Program-made: the position numbers and the translations under genes
Notes under the pieces: model-generated
The model's database searches: none
Told to the model about the DNA's origin: nothing
The model's input: only the letters and a program-made list of their open reading frames with translations
Assembly: GCA_963703015.1 (NCBI GenBank)
Contig: OY969779.1
Span: forward strand, 1,488,001-1,552,000
Direction: 5' to 3'
Length of the DNA stretch: 64,000 bases
Source of the DNA: Methanobacterium_B sp963703015
GTDB lineage: Archaea > Methanobacteriota > Methanobacteria > Methanobacteriales > Methanobacteriaceae
Shown: positions 10,770-20,118 of the stretch, one piece after another
Numbering within the stretch: position 1 is the stretch's first letter
Layout of the letters: every line of letters starts with the position of its first letter

Positions 10770-11543
10770 ATGAATAAAACTTTTATCAATAATTTAGAGG
10801 AAGTAGAACTCAGTGAACCCATTTTTATTGAAGCTCTCCCAGGTATTGGGCATGTGGGTAAATTAGTTGCAGAACATCTCATACATGAATTGGGGGCAGT
10901 TAAATTTGCAGAATTATACTCTCCAGCTTTCCCTCCACAGGTATTTGTGGATGAAGATGGTCTCATAGAGCCCATGAAAAATGAATTTTATTATCTCAAG
11001 TCCCAAGGGGAAGATGAACAAGATTACATAATCCTTGTTGGAAACACTCAGGGATTGAGTCCAGAGGGCCAGTACGAAATATGTGGCACCATAATTGATT
11101 TTGTCAATAAATTTGGGGTTAAAAATATTTACACCCTTGGTGGCCTTGGAACAGGGCAGCCCGTGGACAAACCAAAAGTTTTTGGAGCTGCAACAAACAG
11201 CGAACTTGCGGAAATGTTAAAGGGTCATGATGTAACACTGAGAACTGCTGATGGCGGAATTATCGGTGCATCAGGACTAATACTTGGTTTAGGAATGTCA
11301 AAGGGCATGGCAGGTGTTTGTTTGATGGGTGAAACTCCAGGTTACTTCATTGATGCTGAAGCATCTAAGGCAGTTCTAACCATTCTTCAGAAAATTTTGA
11401 ATGTTGAAGTTGACATTGCAAAACTCGAAGAAAGGGCAGAAGAAACTAGAAAAATGATATCCAAAGCTCAACAAATGGAAAGGGAAATGAGCGACAGGAT
11501 GAACATTGTCCAAGGAGAGGAAGATCTCCGATACATCGGATAA
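10770..11543 (+). CDS. PAC2 family protein (proteasome assembly chaperone-like)
   Basis: A 257-residue PAC2-domain protein. The N-terminal EALPGIGHVGKLVAEHLI and the central TLGGLGTGQPVDKP match the family, and the C-terminus is a predicted coiled coil rich in Glu and Lys (from about residue 215). Related archaeal proteins (PbaB type) have been linked to proteasome assembly, but this member's partners are unknown. It starts 14 bases after nop10 behind AGGAGTTGGTGGG, and the aIF2 alpha-nop10-PAC2 order is common in euryarchaea. A second PAC2 gene lies at 15145-15864. Confidence 0.88.
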   Translation: MNKTFINNLEEVELSEPIFIEALPGIGHVGKLVAEHLIHELGAVKFAELYSPAFPPQVFVDEDGLIEPMKNEFYYLKSQGEDEQDYIILVGNTQGLSPEGQYEICGTIIDFVNKFGVKNIYTLGGLGTGQPVDKPKVFGAATNSELAEMLKGHDVTLRTADGGIIGASGLILGLGMSKGMAGVCLMGETPGYFIDAEASKAVLTILQKILNVEVDIAKLEERAEETRKMISKAQQMEREMSDRMNIVQGEEDLRYIG

Positions 11544-11654
11544 AATTTTTCATTACATATATTTTTCAATTTTTTTTAACAATACTATTTTTTAATGAGA
11601 TTCAAACAATTCCTGTTAAAATTAAGGCCTATAAAAAAATGAGGGTACTAAAAC

Positions 11655-12818
11655 ATGATAATAAATGCGGATCTTCACATACACGGCTGCTACTCAATGG
11701 CAACATCTAAGAATATGACTCCGTTGGTAATGGCCCCCCAAGCAAAACTTAAGGGGCTTGATGTTGTGGCAACTGGGGATGCTTTACATCAAAAATACCT
11801 TAAAATAATTGAAGACACTACTGAAGAAACTTCAGATGGAATATTTTCAATTAAACCAGATTTAATCGAAGATGAAACTGCTGAATCCAAGTTCATACTC
11901 ACCACAGAGGTTGAAGATATGAAACGGGTACATCACTTGATTATTTTTCCATCCATTGAAGCAGTTAAAGAAACGAGAAATAAACTTAAGGGAAACATGG
12001 ATGCTGATGGCAGACCCAGAATAAGGATGAAGGGCAGTGAGATCATGGAAGTAGCCCATGAAACTGGGTGTATAATTGGTCCTGCACATGCATTCACACC
12101 GTGGACAAGTATTTACAAAGCGTATGACAGTTTAGTTGAATGTTATGGGGAACTCCCAGATTTCCTAGAACTTGGATTATCTGCAGATTCCGATATGGCC
12201 GATAAAATTGAGGAATTACAGGATCTTTCATTTTTAACAAATTCAGATGCCCATTCTCCATGGCCACACAGGCTTGGAAGGGAGTTCAATGAAATGGATG
12301 TTGATACGTTAACCTTTGAGGGTATCAAAAATTCCATAGCTGACAAAAAGATAACTGCCAATTATGGATTTGATCCCAGACTTGGAAAGTACCATGTCAC
12401 TGCGTGTTCAAAATGTCATGTAACATACCCTGTGGAAGATGCTATTAAAATGAAGATGAAGTGTCCATGTGGTGGCAGAATAAAGAAGGGTGTTGATTAC
12501 AGGATACATGAACTTTCAACTTGGGAAGAACCACACCATCCCCTACATAGACCACCATATATACACATATTACCCTTGGCTGAGATAATTAGCATCACAC
12601 ATGGTAAGGGAGTTACAACAGTTTTTGTACAAAAAATTTGGAAGGAAATGATCAATAAATTTGAAAATGAAATAAATGCATTGATCCATGCACCTATCCA
12701 AGAAGTCATAGCCGTTGATCCAGAGGTGGCATCTGTAATAAAATCTTTCCGTAACGGTACCCTGGAAATAAGTTCTGGAGGCGGCGGCAAATACGGTGAA
12801 ATTATAGTGCCTGATTAA
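11655..12818 (+). CDS. PHP-domain phosphoesterase-like protein (TIGR00375 type)
   Basis: A 387-residue protein whose N-terminus NADLHIHGCYSMATSKNMTP is a PHP metal-binding motif (H-x-H). More metal ligands appear in HHLIIFPS, PAHAFTPW and NSDAHSPWPHR. A zinc ribbon follows near residues 250-275 (CSKCHVTYP...CPCGGRIKKG). Family members resemble the PHP domains of DNA polymerase X and histidinol phosphatase and are sometimes fused to helicases; the substrate is unknown. It sits at the end of the information-processing block behind a 110-base AT-rich gap. Confidence 0.8.
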   Translation: MIINADLHIHGCYSMATSKNMTPLVMAPQAKLKGLDVVATGDALHQKYLKIIEDTTEETSDGIFSIKPDLIEDETAESKFILTTEVEDMKRVHHLIIFPSIEAVKETRNKLKGNMDADGRPRIRMKGSEIMEVAHETGCIIGPAHAFTPWTSIYKAYDSLVECYGELPDFLELGLSADSDMADKIEELQDLSFLTNSDAHSPWPHRLGREFNEMDVDTLTFEGIKNSIADKKITANYGFDPRLGKYHVTACSKCHVTYPVEDAIKMKMKCPCGGRIKKGVDYRIHELSTWEEPHHPLHRPPYIHILPLAEIISITHGKGVTTVFVQKIWKEMINKFENEINALIHAPIQEVIAVDPEVASVIKSFRNGTLEISSGGGGKYGEIIVPD

Positions 12819-12882
12819 TTTAATTAAGATTTACCAAACAAATATTTTGTATGGATCATAAAATTATGGTACGGTGTTATCA

Positions 12883-13089
12883 ATGGAGATCAAGGCAACT
12901 GTGGGTGTATGTACTAAACTAAAAAATAACAACGAAGATCAAATAGTTGTTGTGCCTAAGGATGGAGAAAAATTTGAGGAAAACCAGGTGGTGCTGGTAA
13001 TTTCAGCTACGGAATTTGAAAATCTTTCTAGCGAACTCAAATCCATGATAAACATGGTTAAGGGTGCACAAGCAGTTGATGAAAATTAA
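12883..13089 (+). CDS. Small hypothetical protein
   Basis: A 68-residue acidic protein starting MEIKATVGVCTKLKNN. It is not recognised. It has no membrane segment; the pattern KDGEKFEENQVVLVIS suggests a small beta-barrel or antitoxin-like fold, but this is only an impression. The ATG at 12883 is chosen over a GTG at 12874 because GGTG at 12873-12876 is then correctly spaced as the ribosome-binding site. It lies 64 bases after the PHP gene and could share its transcript. Confidence 0.6.
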   Translation: MEIKATVGVCTKLKNNNEDQIVVVPKDGEKFEENQVVLVISATEFENLSSELKSMINMVKGAQAVDEN

Positions 13090-13124
13090 TTTTTCAATTT
13101 AAGATCTGTAAATTTCTATTATAT

Positions 13125-13307
13125 ATGGATCATAACACGGATCATATCAAAAACCATATTAACAATAAACACTCATTTGACTATATAAAAGCTAAAGGAA
13201 ATGATAATGTGGAGTATCAAACAACAATTTTTCTAGTAATGATAGGTGGATTCATAGCTGTTACAATTTTGATGCAAATATTAGGCAGAGACCTGCCACA
13301 AAGCTAA
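13125..13307 (+). CDS. Small single-span membrane protein (uncertain)
   Basis: A 60-residue frame starting MDHNTDHIKNHINNKHSFDY with one hydrophobic segment (about residues 33-50, TTIFLVMIGGFIAVTILM). No clear ribosome-binding site precedes the ATG. A 9-bp inverted repeat that begins at its stop codon, followed by a T-run, supports a transcript ending here. It is not recognised as any family and may be spurious. Confidence 0.4.
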   Translation: MDHNTDHIKNHINNKHSFDYIKAKGNDNVEYQTTIFLVMIGGFIAVTILMQILGRDLPQS

Positions 13308-13359
13308 TAAATCCAAGTGATTTTGTATTTGGGCTGAATTTATTAGGAACCTTTTTTTT
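13304..13359 (+). terminator. Probable terminator hairpin with T-run
   Basis: CTAATAAAT at 13304-13312 pairs perfectly with ATTTATTAG at 13338-13346, then an uninterrupted T-run follows at 13352-13359. The left arm overlaps the stop of the small membrane frame. The convergent methyltransferase gene ends downstream at 13431. Confidence 0.55.
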
Positions 13360-13430
13360 ATTTTTATTATAAAATTTTTTATAAGAACAGATTTTCATAC
13401 AGTTCCCATAGAAAATTTAAAATGAACAAT

Positions 13431-14210
13431 TCAATTTCCAAATCTATTTTTAAAATATGGAATTAATGATAACCATCTAATAATTTTCCATCTATCCCTA
13501 TGATAGTCGAAGTAGTGCCAGTCTTCCATATATTGGATGTTAGGATTTAATTTCTCAATTTCAATTCCTCTGTTAATGCCCCATGAGAAGTTCGCCTTGA
13601 TGTTGTACTGTTTTTCTATCAAATTTGATTTTTGGCTTTGTTTAACCAGGGAGTATGGTATTGTTTCAATAAGCATTTCTGCTCCGGAAAATTTCGCTGC
13701 CAGAACCCTAAGAAGTTCTGAAACTTCTTCCTCTGAGAAGTACATGAGCAATCCCTCTGCAATTATCAGTAAAGGAACATCTTCAGGAATTTCATTGAAC
13801 CAACTGTAATCAAAAACTGACTTGTCTATCATGTGGTAATTTTTTGTTTCATCAAAAAAATTTCTTCTTAGTTCAATGGTGTTGGGAAGATCCAAATCGA
13901 ACCATGAATAGTTTGTGTTATCAAGTCTTGAGTATCGTGTATCCAACCCACACCCAAGATTTATTACAGCCCCATTTTTATGTTCTGCCATAAATTTTTC
14001 AACAGCCCTATCAAGTAACTCAGTTCTGATGACAACACTCAACTGTGTGGCCCATTCTTTATCCAAATTAGGAAAATTATAATCTAAACTGTTAACTATT
14101 TCAACTGCCTTACAATCTGTCAGTATAGGGTTAGGCTGCTTAATTTCCATGGCTTTTGACCATAGTGGAATGAGTAATGTTTCTTGAACACCTTTTAACT
14201 TCAATTTCAT
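13431..14210 (-). CDS. SAM-dependent methyltransferase, leucine carboxyl methyltransferase (TcmP-like) family
   Basis: A 259-residue class I methyltransferase of the LCM/PpmA type. The SAM-binding motif is VINLGCGLDTRYSRL (about residues 82-96), followed by YSWFDLDLP and, later, PLLIIAEGLLMYF, all typical of this family. Members O-methylate carboxylates or small phenolics; the substrate here is unknown. The frame is open to 14240, but the ATG at 14208-14210 is preferred because GGAG stands 7 bases before it. It is divergent from the DUF5518 gene, and no linked pathway genes are seen. Confidence 0.8.
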   Translation of the reverse strand: MKLKLKGVQETLLIPLWSKAMEIKQPNPILTDCKAVEIVNSLDYNFPNLDKEWATQLSVVIRTELLDRAVEKFMAEHKNGAVINLGCGLDTRYSRLDNTNYSWFDLDLPNTIELRRNFFDETKNYHMIDKSVFDYSWFNEIPEDVPLLIIAEGLLMYFSEEEVSELLRVLAAKFSGAEMLIETIPYSLVKQSQKSNLIEKQYNIKANFSWGINRGIEIEKLNPNIQYMEDWHYFDYHRDRWKIIRWLSLIPYFKNRFGN

Positions 14211-14400
14211 ATTATATCTCCAAAACAAATTCTGTCCCAATAAGTGGGAGAATATTCTTTTTATTGTAACCTAATACTTAAGGAATTTTCTTAAGTCCAA
14301 TGGTTCTGATCTTGGTCAAAATTGGGATCAACTTTGGTATAGTTTTAATTGTATGGTTCAATAATATGAGGTAGTAATAAACTTAAATTGGAGTGATAAT
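14211..14400. promoter_or_regulatory. Divergent intergenic region with two dyads
   Basis: The gap between the methyltransferase and the DUF5518 gene has a 7-bp dyad ACTTAAG/CTTAAGT (14276-14282 and 14290-14296) and an imperfect dyad around GTCCCA...TGGGA (about 14230-14252). Either could be an operator or a hairpin; no regulator gene is adjacent. Confidence 0.35.
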
Positions 14401-14796
14401 ATGGTTAAGGAAATGATCAAAAGAAATCCCCTAATAATAGGGTTAGTCACTGTAATTGCATTTTATGTAGTTACAAATGTACTTTCAAATTTGAATGCTA
14501 CAATCACCACATTTCTGGCCATAGGAATATTGGTTGGATTCATGGTTGGAGAAAATTACAAGACAGGAGCCATAAATGGGGCACTATTCGGAGTAATTGG
14601 AGCTCTCATAGTGGCCATCATACTGGTAATAACCTACACCCTATATGGATACGGTGCATATTTAGGGCTCGTAGCCCCAGGGCTGTTATTATCATTTGTA
14701 TTCAACGTGATTGTGGCAATAGTAGGTGGAGTGATAGGTGCACAAGTTAGAATAGAAATTGATTCAAATGATGCTGCACCTGAAGATAAGAGTTGA
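14401..14796 (+). CDS. DUF5518-type membrane protein
   Basis: A 131-residue polytopic membrane protein with four hydrophobic segments at about residues 10-30, 36-50, 58-82 and 88-117 and a short acidic C-terminal tail. Gly-rich helices (IGILVGFMVGENYKTGAINGALFG) resemble the DUF5518 family common in methanogens and haloarchaea. Function is unknown. The ATG follows GGAGTGATAAT. It stands alone between a divergent methyltransferase and two minus-strand tRNA genes. Confidence 0.65.
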   Translation: MVKEMIKRNPLIIGLVTVIAFYVVTNVLSNLNATITTFLAIGILVGFMVGENYKTGAINGALFGVIGALIVAIILVITYTLYGYGAYLGLVAPGLLLSFVFNVIVAIVGGVIGAQVRIEIDSNDAAPEDKS

Positions 14797-14914
14797 TTAA
14801 ATCAACCACATCATTTTTTTTAAATTGATACGGTATGATTTCAAGTTTTAAAATAGTTAAAGTTTTTAAAATTAGATATTTGTTACTTTCTTTTGAATAT
14901 TATAAAAATAAGAG

Positions 14915-14989
14915 CGGACCTGCGGGGATTTGAACCCCGGACCTTCAGATTAGGAGTCTGATGCCCTATCCAGACTAGGCTACAGGCCC
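14915..14989 (-). tRNA. tRNA-Arg (CCT anticodon)
   Basis: A full cloverleaf on the minus strand. The acceptor GGGCCTG pairs with CAGGTCC, the anticodon stem is TCAGA/TCTGA with loop CTCCTAA (anticodon CCT, reading AGG), and the T-arm is CGGGG-TTCAAAT-CCCCG. CCA is not encoded. It is 73 bases downstream of a near-identical tRNA-Arg (TCT) on the same strand. Confidence 0.95.
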
Positions 14990-15060
14990 TTGAATATGAA
15001 CATATATTAAATTTACAGAACCCTCATATGGCAGTTACTATACTTCTAAAAAGAAGTTAC

Positions 15061-15136
<76 letters not shown>

Positions 15137-15144
15137 ATTATGAA

Positions 15145-15864
15145 TTAACTGTAAATTGGAGATTCTGGCTCATTTGGAACGCGTTTTGCTAATTCTTTGA
15201 GTCTTTCCTCTATTTGCTCGGCCTCTTTTAAAAGTGGTTCCGCATTGACTTGTATATCTAACATCCTATTTAAAACATTCACTAAACTTGCAGCTGCTCT
15301 AGGATCTGGGTACTGATTCAACACTTCAGCGAACAGACATGAGCCTGAAATATTTTTAGTGGCTGTTTTTGTTAATAAAGAACCGGATATTCCGTTGATG
15401 TTACCAAAGGGCAAGATTGGAACTTCCAGATCTCCAAGTCTTTTAAGAGCATCTTGTGAATTTGCTGCTGCTGCAACAGAGTCACTCTTCTCCATTACTA
15501 CCATACTATTAAATGTTATAAATTCTTTACTGTTGTTTCGTTCCATCCAATCAACTATTGCTGTTGACATATCATAGGAAACTTCTGGTGGTACAATGAA
15601 ATCAGACAGGAAAAGTACTATTCCCTTGGAACTGTAAATCCTGAATGGATGAATTGCTACTCCTTTGTAAAGTACGGCAAGAGGTGGAAATTCCTTTGAA
15701 TCTATGTAACCAATTTGTTTCATTCCAAGTTCTTCAACTAGTAACCATCCTAGGATGTTACCAATTAATCCGAACTCAGGTGATCCTTCAATTACAATGG
15801 CATCCTTCACATCTTCAGATATAATTTTACAACATTCAGATTTAGTTTCGATCATCTCAACCAT
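15145..15864 (-). CDS. PAC2 family protein
   Basis: A 239-residue PAC2-domain protein. The N-terminal region has VIEGSPEFGLIGNILGWLLV, then FPPLAVLYKG and LFLSDFIVPP, as in the PAC2 fold, and the C-terminus has a short coiled coil (EPLLKEAEQIEERLKEL). It is more distant from the family core than the protein at 10770. The start at 15864 is chosen over 15888 because GGAGGTG stands 6 bases upstream. The start overlaps the stop of the PepSY-like gene by 8 bases, so the two are translationally coupled. Its role is unknown. Confidence 0.8.
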   Translation of the reverse strand: MVEMIETKSECCKIISEDVKDAIVIEGSPEFGLIGNILGWLLVEELGMKQIGYIDSKEFPPLAVLYKGVAIHPFRIYSSKGIVLFLSDFIVPPEVSYDMSTAIVDWMERNNSKEFITFNSMVVMEKSDSVAAAANSQDALKRLGDLEVPILPFGNINGISGSLLTKTATKNISGSCLFAEVLNQYPDPRAAASLVNVLNRMLDIQVNAEPLLKEAEQIEERLKELAKRVPNEPESPIYS

Positions 15865-16318
15865 TTGGAGCACCTCCAGCACCCTCAATTATCTTACCTG
15901 TTTGTGCATCAATAATGAAGTAACCTACTTGATTGGTACCGCTCATGATTGGAACGTTGTAAACTTGTTTTCCATCTAATGTCTGTGATTCAGGAGTTCC
16001 TGCTGTTGCCTGTGAATCTTGAATGTTTCCTTGTGCAATAGTTTTTGCCTTTGCAGCTGTAATAAACCCACCACTAGATCCACTTTGACCAGAACTTGAG
16101 GAATGAGAATTTGTCTGCACAACTCCAGATGATGAACCTGTGGATGTGAGTGCAGATGAACCATCGGATCCTACTGATCCTTGTTCTGTGGGCAGTTGTT
16201 GTTCTGCTACACCAGACTGCCAAATTCCAGGAGTTTTAGTAGTTGCCTGATAACTCGCTGCTGCAACACCAATTACAAGTACAATAACAATTGATATCAA
16301 TATTTTTTTATCTAACAT
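15857..16318 (-). CDS. Secreted or anchored PepSY-like protein
   Basis: A 153-residue protein with an N-terminal membrane segment (LDKKILISIVIVLVIGVAAA), a low-complexity Ser/Gly/Thr linker (residues about 40-85), and a C-terminal PepSY-like domain. In that domain AAKAKTIAQGNIQ is the helix and VGYFIIDAQTGKIIEG the strand pair. Such domains are often inhibitory or lipid/metal-associated, but no role is established here. It is the first gene of a minus-strand pair with PAC2. Confidence 0.65.
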   Translation of the reverse strand: MLDKKILISIVIVLVIGVAAASYQATTKTPGIWQSGVAEQQLPTEQGSVGSDGSSALTSTGSSSGVVQTNSHSSSSGQSGSSGGFITAAKAKTIAQGNIQDSQATAGTPESQTLDGKQVYNVPIMSGTNQVGYFIIDAQTGKIIEGAGGAPNG

Positions 16319-16634
16319 CAGTCTCCAACTCTTTTTACTGATAAAACTCAGATTTCAATTTATTAATATAATATATTGTCTTATTTGGATTTATACCTAT
16401 TGCAGTCAATATTGTTTGAACTTAAAATTGCATAATTATAGTCAAGTAAAATCAATAACTATAATATCATTTAATTTCACACTAATTCACATCTACAATA
16501 AGGAAATTGTAGATTAGTTCCTCATTGTATATAAATTTTGCACTTTACTCTTCAAAGAAAAGGTTATAATATAATATATTATCAAGAGAAATATTGATGT
16601 TCAAAAGATTATTTAAAAACAAGAGGTGATACAT
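16319..16634. promoter_or_regulatory. Divergent intergenic region upstream of frhA
   Basis: About 315 AT-rich bases. Several TATA-like runs occur: TATATAAATTT near 16528-16538 and TATAATATAATATATT near 16564-16580, the latter about 60 bases before the frhA start. AAGAGGTGATACA is the frhA ribosome-binding site. No RNA gene is seen. Which run is used cannot be decided from sequence. Confidence 0.5.
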
Positions 16635-17852
16635 TTGAGCGAAAAAATAGTTATATCGCCAACATCACGACAAGAGGGCCATGCAGAATTGGTCATGGAC
16701 GTCGATGATGAAGGAATCGTAACTAAGGGGCGATACTTTAGTATTACTCCTGTTAGAGGTCTTGAGAAAATAGTAACTGGAAAAGTACCAGAAACAGCAC
16801 CTGTTATAGTACAGAGAATCTGTGGTGTTTGTCCAATTCCTCATACTCTAGCATCAGTAGAGGCTATAGACGACTCTTTAGGTATTGAAATACCAAAAGC
16901 AGCAAGACAGTTAAGAGAAATGACACTTGCAGCTCACACAGTTAACAGCCATGCAATACACCACTTCTTGATTGCGACTGACTTTGTACCTGAAAACTTA
17001 ATGGCAACAGCCATAAACTCTGTATCCGAAATAAGGAAAACAGTTCAGTACGTAGTTGATATGGTTGCAGGAGAAGGAATTCACCCATCCGATGTTAGAA
17101 TCGGTGGAATGGCCAGCAACATAAGTGAAACCGCTAGAAAAAGGTTATACGCTAGAACCAAAGCACTCATACCAAAAATTGACGCACATGTAGACCTTAT
17201 GATTGGTTTAATTGCTGATAAAGACTTACCAGACGGATTAGGTGTGGTAAATGTACCAACTTTAGCAACCCACCCTCTCTACGGTGACAGAACCAAATTC
17301 GATCTAGACCGGTTCACAGAAATCATGCCTGAAACATGGTACGATGACCCCGAAGTCGGTAAAAGAGCATGCTCAACCATACCATTATACGATGGTAGAA
17401 ATGTAGAAGTAGGCCCAAGAGCTAGGGCAGCAGTATTCGGTAGTTACAATGAAAAGGGTGTTGTTGCACAGCACGTAGCAAGAGCTATGGAAATGAAAAC
17501 CAACGTATCCAAAATTGTGGACTTACTTGCTGAACTAGACACATCTGCACCAGTAATGGCTGATTACGATGTAACTGGTACCAACAAACTAGGTATTGGT
17601 GCTATTGAAGGACCAAGGGGAATGGATGTTCACATGGCCCAGATAGCAGATGGAAAAACTCAGTTCTACAGCTGTTTAGTTCCAACAACCTGGAACATAC
17701 CAACCATGGGACCTGCAACAGAAGGCTTCCACCACGAATTCGGACCTCACGTTATTAGAGCATACGACCCTTGTCTCTCATGCGCAACCCACGTAATAGT
17801 AGTGGATGATGATGATGAGAGTGTCATAAAGAACGAAATGGTCAGGATTTAA
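16635..17852 (+). CDS. frhA: Coenzyme F420-reducing hydrogenase, alpha subunit
   Basis: A 405-residue NiFe-hydrogenase large subunit. The two nickel-binding cysteine motifs are RICGVCPIPH near residue 60 and DPCLSCATH near the C-terminus. With FrhG and FrhB it reduces F420 with H2. The start is a TTG at 16635, set by AAGAGGTGAT upstream; the N-terminus then reads MSEKIVISPTSRQEGHAEL as in other Methanobacteriales. FrhD would cleave the C-terminal extension after the second motif once nickel is in place. It leads the frhADGB operon. Confidence 0.98.
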   Translation: MSEKIVISPTSRQEGHAELVMDVDDEGIVTKGRYFSITPVRGLEKIVTGKVPETAPVIVQRICGVCPIPHTLASVEAIDDSLGIEIPKAARQLREMTLAAHTVNSHAIHHFLIATDFVPENLMATAINSVSEIRKTVQYVVDMVAGEGIHPSDVRIGGMASNISETARKRLYARTKALIPKIDAHVDLMIGLIADKDLPDGLGVVNVPTLATHPLYGDRTKFDLDRFTEIMPETWYDDPEVGKRACSTIPLYDGRNVEVGPRARAAVFGSYNEKGVVAQHVARAMEMKTNVSKIVDLLAELDTSAPVMADYDVTGTNKLGIGAIEGPRGMDVHMAQIADGKTQFYSCLVPTTWNIPTMGPATEGFHHEFGPHVIRAYDPCLSCATHVIVVDDDDESVIKNEMVRI

Positions 17853-17863
17853 AGGGAATTAAA

Positions 17864-18334
17864 ATGCCATACGAAGCAGAGATATTAATTGTTGGGTGCG
17901 GTAACATACTGTTTAAGGACGATGGATTTGGTCCTGCAGTTATAGATGCTATAGATAAGCTTTCTGAAGAAAAACCTCTCCCTGACAACACAATGACAAT
18001 AGATGCCGGAACAGGGGGCCCACATTTCGTGTTTTCCTTACCCCATGAAACTTGGAAAAAAATGATTGTTGTGGATATCGTTGATTTCGGTGCAGAACCA
18101 GGGACACTCAGGGTTTTTGATGTAGAAGAACTCCCTAAAGGTGCATATGAAAATATGCATTCTTGGCCAGTAAACCAACCGTTGCACGATCTTAGCAAAG
18201 TATGTGAAGTTATGGTAATTGGAGTCCAACCAGAATCGGTCTCTGCCCCCAACATAGAATTGGGTTTAACAGAAAGTGTGGAAAATGCAATTCCAAAGGC
18301 CATTGAAATAATATTAAAAGAAATAGAGGTTTAG
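17864..18334 (+). CDS. frhD: F420-hydrogenase maturation protease FrhD
   Basis: A 156-residue hydrogenase maturation endopeptidase (HycI/HyaD type) that removes the C-terminal tail of FrhA after nickel insertion. The N-terminal VGCGNILFKDDGFGPAVI carries the conserved Asp/Glu positions that probe nickel, and DAGTGG and the later HSWPVNQPLH also fit. It starts 11 bases after frhA and ends 3 bases before frhG, so it is firmly in the operon. Confidence 0.95.
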   Translation: MPYEAEILIVGCGNILFKDDGFGPAVIDAIDKLSEEKPLPDNTMTIDAGTGGPHFVFSLPHETWKKMIVVDIVDFGAEPGTLRVFDVEELPKGAYENMHSWPVNQPLHDLSKVCEVMVIGVQPESVSAPNIELGLTESVENAIPKAIEIILKEIEV

Positions 18335-18337
18335 CCT

Positions 18338-19123
<786 letters not shown>

Positions 19124-19135
19124 GAGGACGAGAAA

Positions 19136-20020
19136 ATGGTATTAGGAACATACAAAGAAGTTGTTACTGCAAGATCAACTGACAAAGAAATTCAGAAGAT
19201 CGCACAGGACGGAGGAATTGTTTCTGCTCTATTCTGCTATGCCCTCGAGGAAAAGCTCATAGATGGTGCAGTTGTTGCAGGCCCAGGAAAGGACTTCTGG
19301 AAACCAGAACCTATGGTAGCTCAAACAGCTGATGAAATATTAGCAGCAGCAGGAACTAAATACACATTCTCACCAAACGTATTAATGCTGAAAAAAGCTG
19401 TAAGGCAGTACGGACTTGAAAAAGTTGGTACCGTCGCAATCCCATGTCAATCCATGGGTATCAGAAAAATGCAGTCTTATCCATTTGGTGTAAGACACTT
19501 AGCTGACAAAATTGCTCTCTTAACAGGTATTTTCTGCATGGAGAACTTCCCATTCGCATCACTTCAGACATTCATTTCTGAGAAGATGGGAGTTAGTCCA
19601 GAGCTAGTAGAAAAAATGGACATTGGAAAGGGTAAATTCTGGGTGCACACTGCAGATGATGTTCTTTCAATCCCTCTAAAAGAAACCCACGGTTACGAAC
19701 AGAGTGGATGTAAAGTATGTCTTGACTACGTTGCAGAATTAGCAGACGTAGCAACAGGTTCAGTTGGATCACCAGACGGTTGGTCAACAGTATTCACCAG
19801 AACAGATGCTGGAGAAACAGTCTTCAAAGCAGCTGTCGAGGCTGGTGTAATAGAAACCAAAGCAGTAGACACAGGCAAATTCGGTCTTGAAATGCTCACA
19901 AAACTCGCAACTCAGAAGAAAGAGAAAGCGATGAAGGAGATCGACAGACGAAAAGAAATGGGTCTACCTGTTCCATTCAAGGCAAGTAGCGAAAAGGAAG
20001 ATCCGCTCGCAAACGTCTAA
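19136..20020 (+). CDS. frhB: Coenzyme F420-reducing hydrogenase, beta subunit
   Basis: A 294-residue FrhB-family flavoprotein that binds FAD and one [4Fe-4S] cluster and passes electrons to F420. Conserved parts are QDGGIVSALFCYALE near the N-terminus, IPCQSMGIRKMQ in the middle and HGYEQSGCKVCLDYVAELAD, whose cysteines bind the cluster. It starts 12 bases after frhG behind TAGGAGGACGAGAAA. A hairpin with T-run follows the stop, ending the operon. Confidence 0.98.
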   Translation: MVLGTYKEVVTARSTDKEIQKIAQDGGIVSALFCYALEEKLIDGAVVAGPGKDFWKPEPMVAQTADEILAAAGTKYTFSPNVLMLKKAVRQYGLEKVGTVAIPCQSMGIRKMQSYPFGVRHLADKIALLTGIFCMENFPFASLQTFISEKMGVSPELVEKMDIGKGKFWVHTADDVLSIPLKETHGYEQSGCKVCLDYVAELADVATGSVGSPDGWSTVFTRTDAGETVFKAAVEAGVIETKAVDTGKFGLEMLTKLATQKKEKAMKEIDRRKEMGLPVPFKASSEKEDPLANV

Positions 20021-20035
20021 GGGAAACAATAAATC

Positions 20036-20079
20036 AAGTACAGGATTAAATTCTGTACTTTATATTTTATTTTTTTTAA
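20036..20079. terminator. Terminator between frhB and the first methionine aminopeptidase gene
   Basis: A 10-bp stem (arms 20036-20045 and 20051-20060, one G-U pair, loop TTAAA) is followed by a T-rich run to about 20079. The genes on either side converge, and the stem is symmetric, so it may end both transcripts. The core hairpin recurs at 21130-21150. Confidence 0.75.
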
Positions 20080-20118
20080 ATTCAAAAAAAAAAGAATAAC
20101 TGATTTTATAACTTAATA

